47,533 nucleotides of DNA from Strigomonas culicis (Eukaryota > Euglenozoa > Kinetoplastea > Trypanosomatida > Trypanosomatidae): assembly GCA_000482145.1 (NCBI GenBank), contig AUXH01000068.1, forward strand, positions 1 to 47,533. Reading direction: 5' to 3'. Made by a program: the position numbers and the translations under genes. Below the pieces are notes generated by a model. The model ran no database searches and was not told the origin of the DNA. It saw only the letters and a list, made by a program, of their open reading frames with translations. This document shows, in pieces, positions 28,627 through 37,990 of the stretch. Every line of letters begins with the position of its first letter. Positions within the stretch are counted from its first letter, which is position 1.

Positions 28627-29172
28627 TTACTTGCGCCAGAACTTTGTGTCTGACAGAAAAGGTGCGAGGGCAAACATCAAGCCGTGCTCGTACGCAGCAG
28701 CTCGGCCAAGATGGCCAGCTGTCAGCACACCCATTGCACCTAGGCCCGACCGGACGTCTGTTTCACCAGTAAGATCATCGATAATATCTGCCAGTTCCTT
28801 TCCTTCGCTGAGAATGGGGTCCATAAGAACGGAGCTCATTTCAAAACGAGCTGAAGAACCGATGCCCATTTGATCAGAGGCGCGTTCAATAATTGCCATC
28901 CATCCACATTCAAACCATTTGGAGCCAATATGTTCCAATCCTCCTTCGATGCCTACGCCAAAGTCAGCTCGTTCACACAATCGAAGAGCTTCTTTTGCTC
29001 TGTGTATGCACCCTTTCTGAGTCTCCTCTGCTGACATTGGTTGATCGCTGACGCACGAAGCAGTGGAAACGGGCACTATCTCGTGGGTGTCATTTGGGAA
29101 ACATTTTTTCACCACAGCTGAGACACTATCAAGCTTCGCTTTATTTGTAGTTCCTACAGCCCAAATTGTCAT
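28627..29172 (-). CDS. Inosine/xanthosine triphosphatase, YjjX/DUF84 family
   Basis: 181 residues from the ATG at 29172 (MTIWAVGTTNKAKLDSV). The longer frame upstream is hydrophobic leader and was excluded. Family marks are the N-terminal VGTTNKAKLDSV substrate loop, VSDQPMSAEETQKGCIHRAKEAL, FGVGIEGGLE, the C-terminal DIIDDLTGETDVRSGLGAMGVLTAGHLGR and the length of ~170-180. Members hydrolyse non-canonical purine triphosphates (ITP, XTP) to diphosphates in house-cleaning of the nucleotide pool. The gene is complete with conserved Asp/Glu positions. It is structurally related to ITPA/HAM1, but the signature here is the YjjX one. Confidence 0.88.
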   Translation of the reverse strand: MTIWAVGTTNKAKLDSVSAVVKKCFPNDTHEIVPVSTASCVSDQPMSAEETQKGCIHRAKEALRLCERADFGVGIEGGLEHIGSKWFECGWMAIIERASDQMGIGSSARFEMSSVLMDPILSEGKELADIIDDLTGETDVRSGLGAMGVLTAGHLGRAAAYEHGLMFALAPFLSDTKFWRK

Positions 29173-29431
29173 CTGAAAAAGGAGAGAAAAAAGAACACGG
29201 AGAAAAGGAAAATAAAAAGAAGCTGAAGTCACTCTATCTACATGTAGACAAATACGCACTCACTTCCCTTATCGATTAATAGTACAATAGAGAAAAGGAT
29301 CATGTTGAACGCTGCAATCAATTGGTGAAAAACTATACGTATTCTGAGGCGATAATCAGTTAGCTGTTTAACAGCTTGAAAAAAAAAAAAGATGAAGCAA
29401 GAAGAGACTTATGTGCTCGTCATTGTACATT

Positions 29432-30757
29432 TCACTTTTTTTGTGGAATGTGCTCCAGCACCGCCACACCACCAAGTCCTCCAGCTGCACAGATGCTGAC
29501 AAGTCCATTCCGCTTTCCTGTACGGCGAAGCTCGTTGGCAAGCGAGGTCACGATTCTACCTCCCGTCGCTGCGAACGGATGGCCCAGTGCGATGGAGCTG
29601 CCATTAACATTTAATTTTGAAAAGTCAAACTCACCTTTCAAAACCGTTTCACTTGACCCCGTGAATTTCTCAAAAAACTCGGGCGAATGCAAGCACTTGA
29701 TGGTTCCAAGCACTTGTGCAGCAAATGCCTCATGGATTTCAAACAAGTCAATATCTTTGGCAGTCAAGCCCGCCTCCTTGAGTGCAGGACCCCACCCTAA
29801 AACGGGAGCAAGCAGGAGCTGGGGATACGGATCAATACCGGAGAAATGAAAGCTCTTTACAGAAACATCGGTAGCAAATCCAAGCTTTTTAGCCTTCTCT
29901 TCCGACATGAGAAGCATAGCGCTTGCGCCATCGGTCAGCGGTGACGACGTGGCGGCCGTGACTGTTCCCTTGTCCTTGCGGAAAGATGGCTTTAGCGTTG
30001 GCATCTTCTCCTTCATTTTCTCCGTGTTGTATTGAATTAGATCATCCTTCTCAACCTCCGTAATCTTGCCCTTCTGATCAAACGTCACAGGAACTACTTC
30101 CTTCTTGAGGTAGCCGTTTGCTTCTGCTGCAGCGGCATTCTTATGCGATGCAAGAGCAAGTGCTTCTTGATCTGCTCTGGAAATGTTATTCAACTCAGCA
30201 ATAAGATCACCATGCCACCCCATTGTTTTCCCTGTGCTTCTTTCAGCAATAGAGGGGGGAGTAGGGAGCCACTTTTTCAGATTAAAGCCAGCTTCCGAAA
30301 AGAAGCCCTTCACTCCGCTTCGCTGTGCCTTCATCAATCCATGAGTCAGTGTGCGAGGAAGAGGAATCTCTGCGTTGCTGATGCTGTCACTTCCTCCCGC
30401 AATAACAACCTCTGCTCGTCCACTTTCGATCAGCATGATGGCTTGCGCCATTGCACTTAGACCACTGGCACACGCCATGCTCGTGACGTTAGCTGTGATT
30501 CTTTTAGGGAGGTGTAGATCAATCACAATCTCGCGCGCGCAGTTTGGAATGTTTCCCTGCAAGACAACATTTCCCCAAACAATGTGGTCAATCTCGCGTG
30601 GGTCAAGGCTTGTATTTTTCAGAAGACCACCAACAGAGGCAGTTGCAAGGTGAAGTGTGTCCGCCTTCATCAATGTGCCAAGAGACTTTGCAAATGGTGT
30701 CCGTGCGCCAGTGATGAAAACGGCCTTCTTTCGCAGAAGTGAAGATGAGCTCTTCAT
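29432..30757 (-). CDS. Thiolase, mitochondrial trifunctional-enzyme beta-subunit type
   Basis: 441 residues. Thiolase signatures are VFITGARTPFAK at the N-terminus, the nucleophilic Cys in SMACASGLSAM (~96), VIAGGSDSISNAEIP, the His in IHEAFAAQ (~341), GHPFAATGGR (~391) and the second catalytic Cys in SICAAGGLGG (~424). The substrate-loop wording (GNVVLQGNIPNCAREI) and overall length fit the 3-ketoacyl-CoA thiolase subunit of the mitochondrial trifunctional enzyme, which performs the last step of beta-oxidation, rather than biosynthetic acetyl-CoA acetyltransferase. The short N-terminus MKSSSSLLRKK could act as a targeting signal. No alpha subunit is in the window. All catalytic residues are present. 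Confidence 0.87.
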   Translation of the reverse strand: MKSSSSLLRKKAVFITGARTPFAKSLGTLMKADTLHLATASVGGLLKNTSLDPREIDHIVWGNVVLQGNIPNCAREIVIDLHLPKRITANVTSMACASGLSAMAQAIMLIESGRAEVVIAGGSDSISNAEIPLPRTLTHGLMKAQRSGVKGFFSEAGFNLKKWLPTPPSIAERSTGKTMGWHGDLIAELNNISRADQEALALASHKNAAAAEANGYLKKEVVPVTFDQKGKITEVEKDDLIQYNTEKMKEKMPTLKPSFRKDKGTVTAATSSPLTDGASAMLLMSEEKAKKLGFATDVSVKSFHFSGIDPYPQLLLAPVLGWGPALKEAGLTAKDIDLFEIHEAFAAQVLGTIKCLHSPEFFEKFTGSSETVLKGEFDFSKLNVNGSSIALGHPFAATGGRIVTSLANELRRTGKRNGLVSICAAGGLGGVAVLEHIPQKK

Positions 30758-33061
30758 TTTTCAGAATAGAATTGTGCCGATTAGTTCTTAATCAGAAGAA
30801 GAATAAAACGAAAGTATACGATTGAGAAAGCAATAAGAGCAAACGAAAACGACAAAGTTGCGGTTCAAAAGAAAAAAAAGAAGTGACTAAAGTAGTATTT
30901 GAGAGAAGAAACAGAAGTTGAAGAAGCACATTGTTTTTTCGTTGTAAAAGTAGCAGTTATTCTGCTAGAGCGCACATTCTGTAATACGGTTCACCAGCAA
31001 CAGCGTATCAGAAAAGTGTACATTGCCTCCTTCTTTATTCTCATAAATGTACACAATGTAAGAAAAGAAGAAGCATTCACAATCAACCGTTATCCAAAGA
31101 ATCCAATAACGGAGGCGAAAAACAGAGAGACAATGGCCGAAAGGATCCCCAAGACGGCGGAAACACCCCCACCCCGGGGCCCCGCGACAGAACCAGGCCG
31201 GTGGGGCGCGCCGACGCCCAGGGGGCCAAGCGATCAAACCCCCAGCAAAAAAAAAAAAACGGCGCCCTGCCCGCCCCAGAAGGGAGGGGGGGGTTCGGCC
31301 CCGGCCCCGGGACGCCAAAAAAAGCAGGGTCAAACGCGCCCCCGAGAACCGCCCCGCCACCGCCCGCCCCTGGCAGCGACCAACACAGAGAGCGAACAGC
31401 GACCAGCGACCCCGGCACCCCTTTATCCCAACCCAACCAGAAACCGCCCAGGCACCCCAGAGGCGGGGCGCTGAGCCGCTTCCACGCACCCCCGCCAGGA
31501 GGCCGCCGCGGCCAAAAAAGAAAAAGCGGAGGAAAAAAGAACGAACCTGAAAAACAAAAACCATGGACGCCGCCCAAAGCGGACTCCCATCCTCCTTTTC
31601 CCGCGCCCCCGCGGGGTCGACCGATCACAGAATGCAAAAAAGTCAAACGAGCGGGGGGGGGGGCTGCGCGCCGGCGGCGGGGTTTCGGGCACGGAGATCG
31701 GGGGGCAGAGGCGCGCATAAACATCAAAAGGGGAACAGGAGAGAGAGACCAAGATCACTATCCGCACCGACGCCTGATCACACATTTAACCTCTGCTAAT
31801 TGTTTCTTTTCATTAACAATCAAAAGGCAAATATTATGTATTATATTGAAAGGGGCGTGGCGTTTTTCGCAAATTGCGAGAGGGGCGCGCCCCCTCCTCC
31901 CGCCGTCAGGACCCCCGCTTCCCAGAAGCCGGAGAAGAACGGGGCGCCTCTTAAAAAAAAAGAGGAGCGTTATCCCAAAACATCGACTTTGAGAAAACAC
32001 GGGTTATACCAGTTTTATAGCTGCATTATTCCCCTATCCCTCCCATCTTTTCGCCGCGACACCCCTCATTCAAATCGATCACTTCTAAGAAAAAAAAGGA
32101 GCAGCGTCCTCTGGGTTTGCCGTTGCGGGCCTGCGGGGGCCGGTGTGTGTGTGTGTTTTTGCCCGCGGGCCGCCCCGCGCCCGCCCGCCCCCTGGAAATG
32201 CCGCGCCACCAAGTCCAAAAGACCACCCCCCCCCCCAAAAAAAAAACGGGGCGATAACGAGCCCTTTCAAAAGCCCCAGCGTTGTTTTTTCCGCCGCCAT
32301 TTGCCTTTTGAATTTGTAGGGAAACAGATTTCATGGATAACAATTGCCCCCTTTTTTTTCTGTATTCTTAGAAAAGCTCTTCGACTAAAATAGTTTTTGG
32401 CGCGTGCTCCATTTGGAAGACCTTTTTCAGCAGCCCCCGCGATTACACAACTGTTCTGAATTCGTCCCCGCTTGTCTCTTTGGGGAAGAAAAACTGGGCG
32501 GCGCGGGGGCGCCCCGGGAAAGACCCACCAACCACGTACAAAAAGGCCAAGCGGCGCCAGGGGCTGAAAGAGCGGGGGCGAGGGGGCGGGGAGAGATGGC
32601 CAAGGGGGGCTTTGCTTTGTTATTGTAATTCCTTTCCTGAGCACTTGGCGTTCGGCCCAGCCGTAGTGAGGGGTGTGTGCCGAAAAACCCAACGACCCAT
32701 CAGCTTTGCGAACATCGGGAGAAACGCGCCCCAGCGTTGCGGGGCGGGGCTCCCTTTTTTTGGGGGGTCCCTTCCCTTTTTTTCGGTGGTGGTTGCGGGA
32801 GGAAGCCCCTCCGGTCCGCGGGACCTGGGGGGGGGGCGAAAAGAACTTGGGTGGGCGGGCTCCGGCGCAAGTACGCCCTTCTATATGCATCAAAGAAGGA
32901 GGTGGAGAGGAGAGGGGAAGTGGTCTCATGGAAACACAGAAATACATCACTTGCTAGGTCCGTTTCAGCACCATGAGGCTAATGTCCAATCGTGTTTTGT
33001 GGTTTACACTGCTGCATTGATGCTTCTAAAGCGACGTGAAATGTGACGCCGGTGGGGGCGC
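30758..33061. other. Anomalous 2.3-kb non-coding stretch
   Basis: 30758-31110 looks like normal AT-rich leader/UTR. From about 31120 to 32900 the sequence alternates between ordinary AT-rich pieces and GC-rich pieces full of homopolymers (12 C then 10 A near 32226-32247, G runs near 31277, 31654 and 32829). 31130-31500 is strikingly poor in T on the plus strand. Open frames here are Pro/Gly/Arg/Lys low-complexity and differ in every frame. None looks coding, and no vector or transposon was recognised. It is either poorly resolved sequence or a degraded insertion. Confidence 0.6.
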
Positions 33062-33913
33062 TCACGCCCCGCCTGTTTTGACCGCTCTGAGTCCCCCTTC
33101 CCGGGTCTCGGGCGTTTTGGGCTGTTCCACCCACCAGACCAACCACGCGGAAAGCATGAACAGCTTGAGGACCGCGGCCGTCCAGAGGGCGCCTTTTAAG
33201 CCAGTGTCGGAGTGCGCCCACTTTCCACCAATGAAGGCGCCCAAAAAGAGAAGAGCCGGCGCCGCAACCCGGTGGTTTCGCTCCATGTTCTCGGCGATCG
33301 GTGCGAAGAGGTCGGGGTCACCAAACAGGTCGCAGTAAATGCTGGTCAGCACGACGCTGGTGAGGCTCTTGTACCCTAGAGCTCGACTAATTTGTGCCTG
33401 CGCGCTGCTTTGGAAAGCGATAATGGCGATGGGAACGAGCACCTGCCAACGAAGCTCGTTCGTTGTGTCACCGGTGTCAAACTCACTTACGATGAGCGCA
33501 GACAGGGCGACCAGGAACGCCTGTATGGCGAAGGACGCGGTCAGCACCCAGCGCAGCTTCGGATGAAAGCGGCGGTGGTAACGGCTGAAGAAGAAGGAGC
33601 CGAGGCAAAAAAAGAAGAGGGACGTGCCGGACTTTACCCATCGCTTGTTGGTGCTCGGTGAAGCCAAACCCAGCCCGAGGTAGACCGTGTTCCCGGTCTG
33701 CATGCTCACGAAGGAGCCCCAAATGTAAACGGCTGCGCTGTCCAAGAGTCCCGTGGCAACATACGCGGCCAGAAGGATCAAGTCCGCCCACCGGACATCC
33801 ATGTCCTCCTGCATGTATTTCCTGAAGCGGGGCCACATGTCCGTGGGCTGAGACGAAGCAACGATGATGCCGTCGTTTTCAACGGCGCCGTAGCTGGTGT
33901 TGGTGTTGTTCAT
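33062..33913 (-). CDS. DUF1275 (YoaK-type) membrane protein, fungal-like
   Basis: 283 residues with about six hydrophobic segments. Family marks are LILLAAYVATGLLDSAAVY followed by the segment SFVSMQTGNTVYLGLGLA near residues 55-75, FFFCLGSFFFSR (~105), AIIAFQSSAQAQISRALGY (~180), SVVLTSIYCDLFGDPDLFAP (~205) and a final glycine-rich helix. The FVSMQTGNT, FFFSR and LTS.YCDL wordings are those I associate with filamentous-fungal DUF1275 proteins more than bacterial ones. Function unknown; it is a polytopic membrane protein. It has a textbook trypanosomatid splice acceptor, so it is a functional nuclear gene here and not contamination. The flank beyond its stop is the anomalous 31-33 kb stretch. 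Horizontal acquisition is inference. Confidence 0.82.
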   Translation of the reverse strand: MNNTNTSYGAVENDGIIVASSQPTDMWPRFRKYMQEDMDVRWADLILLAAYVATGLLDSAAVYIWGSFVSMQTGNTVYLGLGLASPSTNKRWVKSGTSLFFFCLGSFFFSRYHRRFHPKLRWVLTASFAIQAFLVALSALIVSEFDTGDTTNELRWQVLVPIAIIAFQSSAQAQISRALGYKSLTSVVLTSIYCDLFGDPDLFAPIAENMERNHRVAAPALLFLGAFIGGKWAHSDTGLKGALWTAAVLKLFMLSAWLVWWVEQPKTPETREGGLRAVKTGGA

Positions 33914-33940
33914 TTTCGAAAGGAGAGTTTCGACAACGTT

Positions 33941-33965
33941 CTAGAGAGAGAGGGGGGGGGAAGGT
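33941..33965 (-). promoter_or_regulatory. Trans-splice acceptor of the DUF1275 gene
   Basis: On the transcript strand a C/T tract with nine or more consecutive C and then CTCTCTCT ends in AG at 33942-33941, leaving a 27-base 5' UTR. Confidence 0.7.
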
Positions 33966-34095
33966 ACGAGTAATCGAGAGGAGGAAGCACCCACGAACAG
34001 TCCTGTCAGGACCCTGCACAAACATATGCTTGTTTTCTTTACTCTTCAGCTTTTTTCTTCTTCTTCTCATCATGACACAGTTTTAATCTTGGTAC

Positions 34096-35508
34096 TTATT
34101 TATGTGGCTCTATAATGTTTCCACACTCCCCATAGACGACCACGTATTCCGTCACTGGAGGCTTCATTCGCCGCGACTGAATCTCTTGACAAAACGCCTT
34201 GTGCCCTTCCCAGTCCGCCTTTTGGCAGGCGGCCGAGCAGTAGTAGGTCGTGTCGCAGCCGCCGCACTTGAGCAGCTCGTTCGTCAGCTTGGGGCACTTG
34301 GCGTTGTTGCACCGCATCTCGGACGACTTGCCGTACAGGACGTCGCGGCTGTGGACGGCGAGGTGGCACGCCGGCTCCGCGATGGAGGTGAAGACCGTCC
34401 GTGCATTGCCCACCAGGTTGTAGAGGTCCTGTGTGCAATCGATGCGCTCGCTCAGGTAAGGATGCAGCCGCTCCGCGTTGTTGATGGTCGCGTTGAGAAC
34501 CGTCATCACGTTGTCGATGTCGCGCATCGTCTTCACCTGATCCTTGACCCACAGCATGGAGGCCATGAAGAAGTTGAGCGCCGCCACTGCGTCACCGGGA
34601 AGGTAGTTCAGGCCTTGCTGCATCTGTTGGAGGTCGTACAGCTGGTTGATGGCGAAGAAGACGGCGGCGCGGCACTTGAAGAGGACACCGTTGTGTATCA
34701 AGTTCACAATGTTGTCCAGCGACGGATCATCGAGAACGTTCCCATTGTAGTGGCACTCTAACAGGTCCTTCGCCACCCCACTGAGCAGCTTGTCGTTCTC
34801 GAGGACAGCCACAATGGTGACGCAGTCCACAATCTTGGCCTTTTCAATGTCACGCAGGTAAATGGTATAGGTTGAGCGCAGGTCTGCAAAGCAGGGACAT
34901 CCATCACAGCACACAAAGGTGTTGAAATCGGGCGTGGGCCGGTCGGGCAGGTACGCCATGCGATGCCCGTACGTGAAAAAGAAGAGCTCCTTGAGTGCGT
35001 TCATCGCCTTGGTGTAGATGGTGTTCGATTTTCGGTCGCTCTGCAGATTCCGGATGTTGTCAATGGCACGGAAAATGGTCGGGGCGATCCGCTTGTTGCT
35101 AATCGAGCACTGCTTCTGCTTGGTGACCTTGTCGATGTCCTTTAGTCGCTCCTCCGTCTTGGTCAGCAGCTCCGTCTGCTTCTTTTCGTCGTAGAAGGGA
35201 AAGTTGGCCGTCAAGCAAACCGTCTGGAAGACGAGATACTCAATCTCAAACGGGTTGGGCGTCTCGCTGAGGATGGACTTGAGGTGGATGCGGCTCAGCT
35301 CCGTGACGGCGCCCTTCAAAAGGGGATCGTCGTGCAGAATGGTGTGGGCCATCAAGCACTCCATCACGCGCGCGGCTGTTGCGTTCTGCTCCGAGGGGTT
35401 CAGGGTGGACAGGTAGTCCTCGAACCACTCCATTTTCATGTCCGCAAAGGGATAGCCGAAGTTGGAAGCCTCATTGTTCGGGAGCTTCGCCTTGTCCTTT
35501 TTGCTCAT
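34096..35508 (-). CDS. MYND zinc-finger protein, paralogue A
   Basis: 470 residues, tandem paralogue of the next gene (roughly 45-50% identical by eye outside the finger). The C-terminal MYND finger (~400-440) has C-X4-C-X9-C-X2-C-X5-C-X3-C-X7-H-X3-C (CGGCDTTYYCSAACQKADWEGHKAFC region). MYND domains bind proline-rich peptides and mediate protein contacts. No SET domain is present. The remaining ~390 residues are helical and conserved between the two copies, including MECLMAHTILHDDP near the start, a Cys cluster CCDGCPC near 200 and CRAAVFFAIN. The start MSKKDKAKLPNNEAS is aligned with the paralogue's. Role unknown. The last ~200 bases are nearly identical to the sister gene. Confidence 0.87.
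   Translation of the reverse strand: MSKKDKAKLPNNEASNFGYPFADMKMEWFEDYLSTLNPSEQNATAARVMECLMAHTILHDDPLLKGAVTELSRIHLKSILSETPNPFEIEYLVFQTVCLTANFPFYDEKKQTELLTKTEERLKDIDKVTKQKQCSISNKRIAPTIFRAIDNIRNLQSDRKSNTIYTKAMNALKELFFFTYGHRMAYLPDRPTPDFNTFVCCDGCPCFADLRSTYTIYLRDIEKAKIVDCVTIVAVLENDKLLSGVAKDLLECHYNGNVLDDPSLDNIVNLIHNGVLFKCRAAVFFAINQLYDLQQMQQGLNYLPGDAVAALNFFMASMLWVKDQVKTMRDIDNVMTVLNATINNAERLHPYLSERIDCTQDLYNLVGNARTVFTSIAEPACHLAVHSRDVLYGKSSEMRCNNAKCPKLTNELLKCGGCDTTYYCSAACQKADWEGHKAFCQEIQSRRMKPPVTEYVVVYGECGNIIEPHK
34196..34394 (-). repeat. Near-identical segment shared with 35824-36022
   Basis: 199 bases covering the MYND finger and the residues before it match the sister gene with about seven mismatches, at an offset of 1628. 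Identity drops sharply on both sides. Confidence 0.85.
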
Positions 35509-35536
35509 TTTCTTCGCCTATGCCTAACTAGATTAT

Positions 35537-35605
35537 CTGAGCAAGAGAAACAACGACGCAAGAGGAGAGGGAGAGGGAGAGAGAGAGAACGAGTAGGTTA
35601 CCTTC
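35537..35605 (-). promoter_or_regulatory. Probable trans-splice acceptor of MYND paralogue A
   Basis: The transcript strand has a CT-rich tract at about 35550-35600 and CAG at 35539-35537, about 30 bases before the ATG. Confidence 0.5.
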
Positions 35606-35741
35606 ATTTCGATTATCTGACAAAAAAAGCAAACGCGGATACAGGCACCGGACACATATGCCAACCACACGTGTTAGACACAAGCGCACCAACAGTTTTA
35701 GTCTTAAGTCACTTTAAACACAACACGCTTACTTCTTCCGT

Positions 35742-37157
35742 TTACTTGAGGAGCGCCCACGGCTGCACCTCAAATGCGGCTTTAGGTGCATCCGCCTTTC
35801 TGGACTCCATCTCCAGACAGATCGCCTTGTGCCCTTCCCAGTCCGCCTTTTGGCAGGCGGTGGAGCAGTAGTAGGTCGTGTCGCAGCCGCCGCACTTGAG
35901 CAGCTCGTTCGTCAGCTTGGGGCACTTGGCGTTGTTGCACCGCATCTCGGACGGCTTGCCGTACAGCACATCGCGGCTGTGGACGGCGAGGTGGCACTCC
36001 GGCTCCGCGATGGCGGTGAAGACGCTCTTGGCATTGCCTTCCAGAGCGCCAAGCTCCTGCATGCAGTCTGCGCGATCGTAAATGAGGGTGCACAGCCGCT
36101 CCGCGTTACCGACGGTCGTGTTGATGGTTGGCACCACGTTTTCCACATCCCGCATTGTCTTCACCTGGTCCCTGACCCACAGCATGGTCGCAATAAAGCA
36201 CTCGAGCGCGGCGATGCCCTCACTCTGGGCGTGCTTCAGCTCGGACTGCATCTGCTGGAGATCGCACACAAGATTGATGGCGAAGAAAACAGCGGCGCGG
36301 CACCGAAAAAGGAGGCCATTGTGTACCAGGTTCGCCATGACATCCAGGCAGGGGTCGTCAATTACATTGCCATTGAAGTGGCAGCGCATCAGCTCCGCCG
36401 CGACGCCGCGGAGCATGGTGTCGTCCTCAGTGATGGCCACAATCATGATCGAGTCGATGATCTTGGCCTTGTCCACGTCGCGGAGGAAGACGGTGTGGGA
36501 GGAGCGCAGCCGACGGTAACAGGGGCAGCCCTTGCAGCACACATAGGTGTTGAACCTCAGTGGCGGGCGGGCGGGCTGCGCGACTACGCGGTATTCATAC
36601 ACGGCAAAGAAGAGGTTCTTGAGGGCTCGCATAGTATCCAAATAGACGATGGTGTCATTGCGTTCCTTCCGCAGCGCATTAATACACTTGTTCGCGTGAT
36701 GGATGGCAGGTGCCACCGTTTCGTTGTTGATGCGGCAGCGGGGGTGTTTGGACGCCTGCTCAATCTCACCGAGACGCTTTTCAATTCGCTTCAACAGCTC
36801 CTTCTGCTCCTTCTCGTTGTTGTCGGGAAACTTAGCCGTGAAGCAGATCATTCTAAAAATAAGGTTTTGAATCTCAAACGGGTTCAGTAGATCGCTTGTC
36901 AGGCCTTTTTTGATCATCTCTAGATGGCATCCGCTCAGCACAATCACCGCACTCTCTAAAAACGGATCCTCGTGTAGAATGGTGTGCGCCATAAAGCACT
37001 CCATCACACGGGCCATCACGAGTGCGTGCTCGGACTTGGGAACGGTCGACAGGTAGTCCTCCCACCAGATAATCCCTATTTCCGTAAAGGGGTAGCCGAA
37101 TACGGAGGCTTCATTATCGGGAAGCTTATCGGCGCTATTCTTTTTCGCCGCAGACAT
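35742..37157 (-). CDS. MYND zinc-finger protein, paralogue B
   Basis: 471 residues, same architecture as the left-hand copy. The start MSAAKKNSADKLPDNEAS aligns with MSKKDKAKLPNNEAS. MECFMAHTILHEDP, CCKGCPC, CRAAVFFAIN and TMLWVRDQVKTMRD are shared. The MYND finger lies near residues 400-443 with all eight metal ligands (C..C...CGGC, YYC, C, H, C). Differences from paralogue A are spread through the body but almost vanish in the finger region. The C-terminal tail after the finger (KADAPKAAFEVQPWALLK) is unrelated to that of paralogue A. Function unknown; protein-protein adaptor by inference. Confidence 0.87.
   Translation of the reverse strand: MSAAKKNSADKLPDNEASVFGYPFTEIGIIWWEDYLSTVPKSEHALVMARVMECFMAHTILHEDPFLESAVIVLSGCHLEMIKKGLTSDLLNPFEIQNLIFRMICFTAKFPDNNEKEQKELLKRIEKRLGEIEQASKHPRCRINNETVAPAIHHANKCINALRKERNDTIVYLDTMRALKNLFFAVYEYRVVAQPARPPLRFNTYVCCKGCPCYRRLRSSHTVFLRDVDKAKIIDSIMIVAITEDDTMLRGVAAELMRCHFNGNVIDDPCLDVMANLVHNGLLFRCRAAVFFAINLVCDLQQMQSELKHAQSEGIAALECFIATMLWVRDQVKTMRDVENVVPTINTTVGNAERLCTLIYDRADCMQELGALEGNAKSVFTAIAEPECHLAVHSRDVLYGKPSEMRCNNAKCPKLTNELLKCGGCDTTYYCSTACQKADWEGHKAICLEMESRKADAPKAAFEVQPWALLK
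35824..36022 (-). repeat. Near-identical segment shared with 34196-34394
   Basis: Second copy of the high-identity tract. Synonymous positions are conserved too, which the rest of the gene pair is not, pointing to gene conversion. Confidence 0.85.
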
Positions 37158-37423
37158 GGGAAAGCTATTTATATATATGTATAAGTATGTATTCTATAGA
37201 GGTGTTAAACAGGAGGGGATATATCGAGTGAGAAAACAGTTGTATCAGGATGAAAGAGCGAACCCTCATCGGAGGCGCTCCAGGCCCACTACTCAGTCTA
37301 GTTCATTCCATTTCCAACCACGCCTTGTTCTTATGCTTGAATCTATACCGTAAAAACAAAAGTGAATCTGAAGTGTACACTACGCAGGTCTTTTAGTTTC
37401 TATCTCTATGGCAGTGTGCCTGC

Positions 37424-37990
37424 TCAAATGCTGCTGGCGTACCACCCCTTTTCCTGCTCCCGTTCCCGCAGGAACCCATCGAGCAGGGAGCGCTCACTGT
37501 CCGTCAGTTTGTCGCGTATGTCGTTGAGGTCAAACCCGCGCTTGGCGGCGGCGTGGATGATTCGCAGGTACCGTTTCTGGTAGAGGAGGTGCAGCTGGCC
37601 GGCGAGACGGTTTCCCTCGGGCCCCATGTGGCCTGCGGCGGTGGTGTTGCCGACGAGGCGGCAGACACGCAGGCCCGCCTCGTAGAAGAAGGGCGACTTG
37701 AGACGGAGGCTCGGCGCGAGTGAATCCGTCTTGAACTCGCGAAAGGTGGACAGGGAGTAGGTCGTCGGCGTGCGCACGGTCACGTGGCCGCCGCGGCGCA
37801 GCGGGGTGGCGGCCCACAGCGGCAGCACGGCGCTGTCGCCCGCCTTCACCTCGGAGCCGGCCGGCCCCTCGCCACCCGACCCCTGCACCTTGATGTGCTG
37901 GCCGAGGTTGAAGGAGGGCACGGCGAAGACAACAGGCACCGGTTCTTCATTGGCGCCAAGATCCTGCAGGTCGAAGTAGCTTTTGATCAT
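37424..37990 (-). CDS. PSF3: DNA replication complex GINS subunit PSF3
   Basis: 188 residues, normal for Psf3. The N-terminus MIKSYFDLQDLGANEEPVPVVF is the characteristic Psf3 opening (SYFD..D.L..EE.VP..F). It is followed by an acidic/Gly segment, then AVLPLWAATPL and a helical C-terminal domain (FFYEAGLRVCRLVG, LLYQKRYLRIIHAA). GINS joins Cdc45 and MCM2-7 in the CMG replicative helicase in the nucleus. The N-terminal beta-domain and C-terminal alpha-domain order fits Psf3. No oddities apart from a ~10-residue Gly-rich insert around 37-48. Confidence 0.85.
   Translation of the reverse strand: MIKSYFDLQDLGANEEPVPVVFAVPSFNLGQHIKVQGSGGEGPAGSEVKAGDSAVLPLWAATPLRRGGHVTVRTPTTYSLSTFREFKTDSLAPSLRLKSPFFYEAGLRVCRLVGNTTAAGHMGPEGNRLAGQLHLLYQKRYLRIIHAAAKRGFDLNDIRDKLTDSERSLLDGFLREREQEKGWYASSI

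Noticed and set aside
31201..31992. 263-codon plus-strand open frame in the anomalous region
   Set aside because: Pro/Gly/Lys low complexity caused by T-poor sequence; no domain and no splice signal in that orientation.
32267..32950. 227-codon minus-strand open frame in the anomalous region
   Set aside because: Composition changes along its length with homopolymer runs, no family resemblance, and other frames look equally open.
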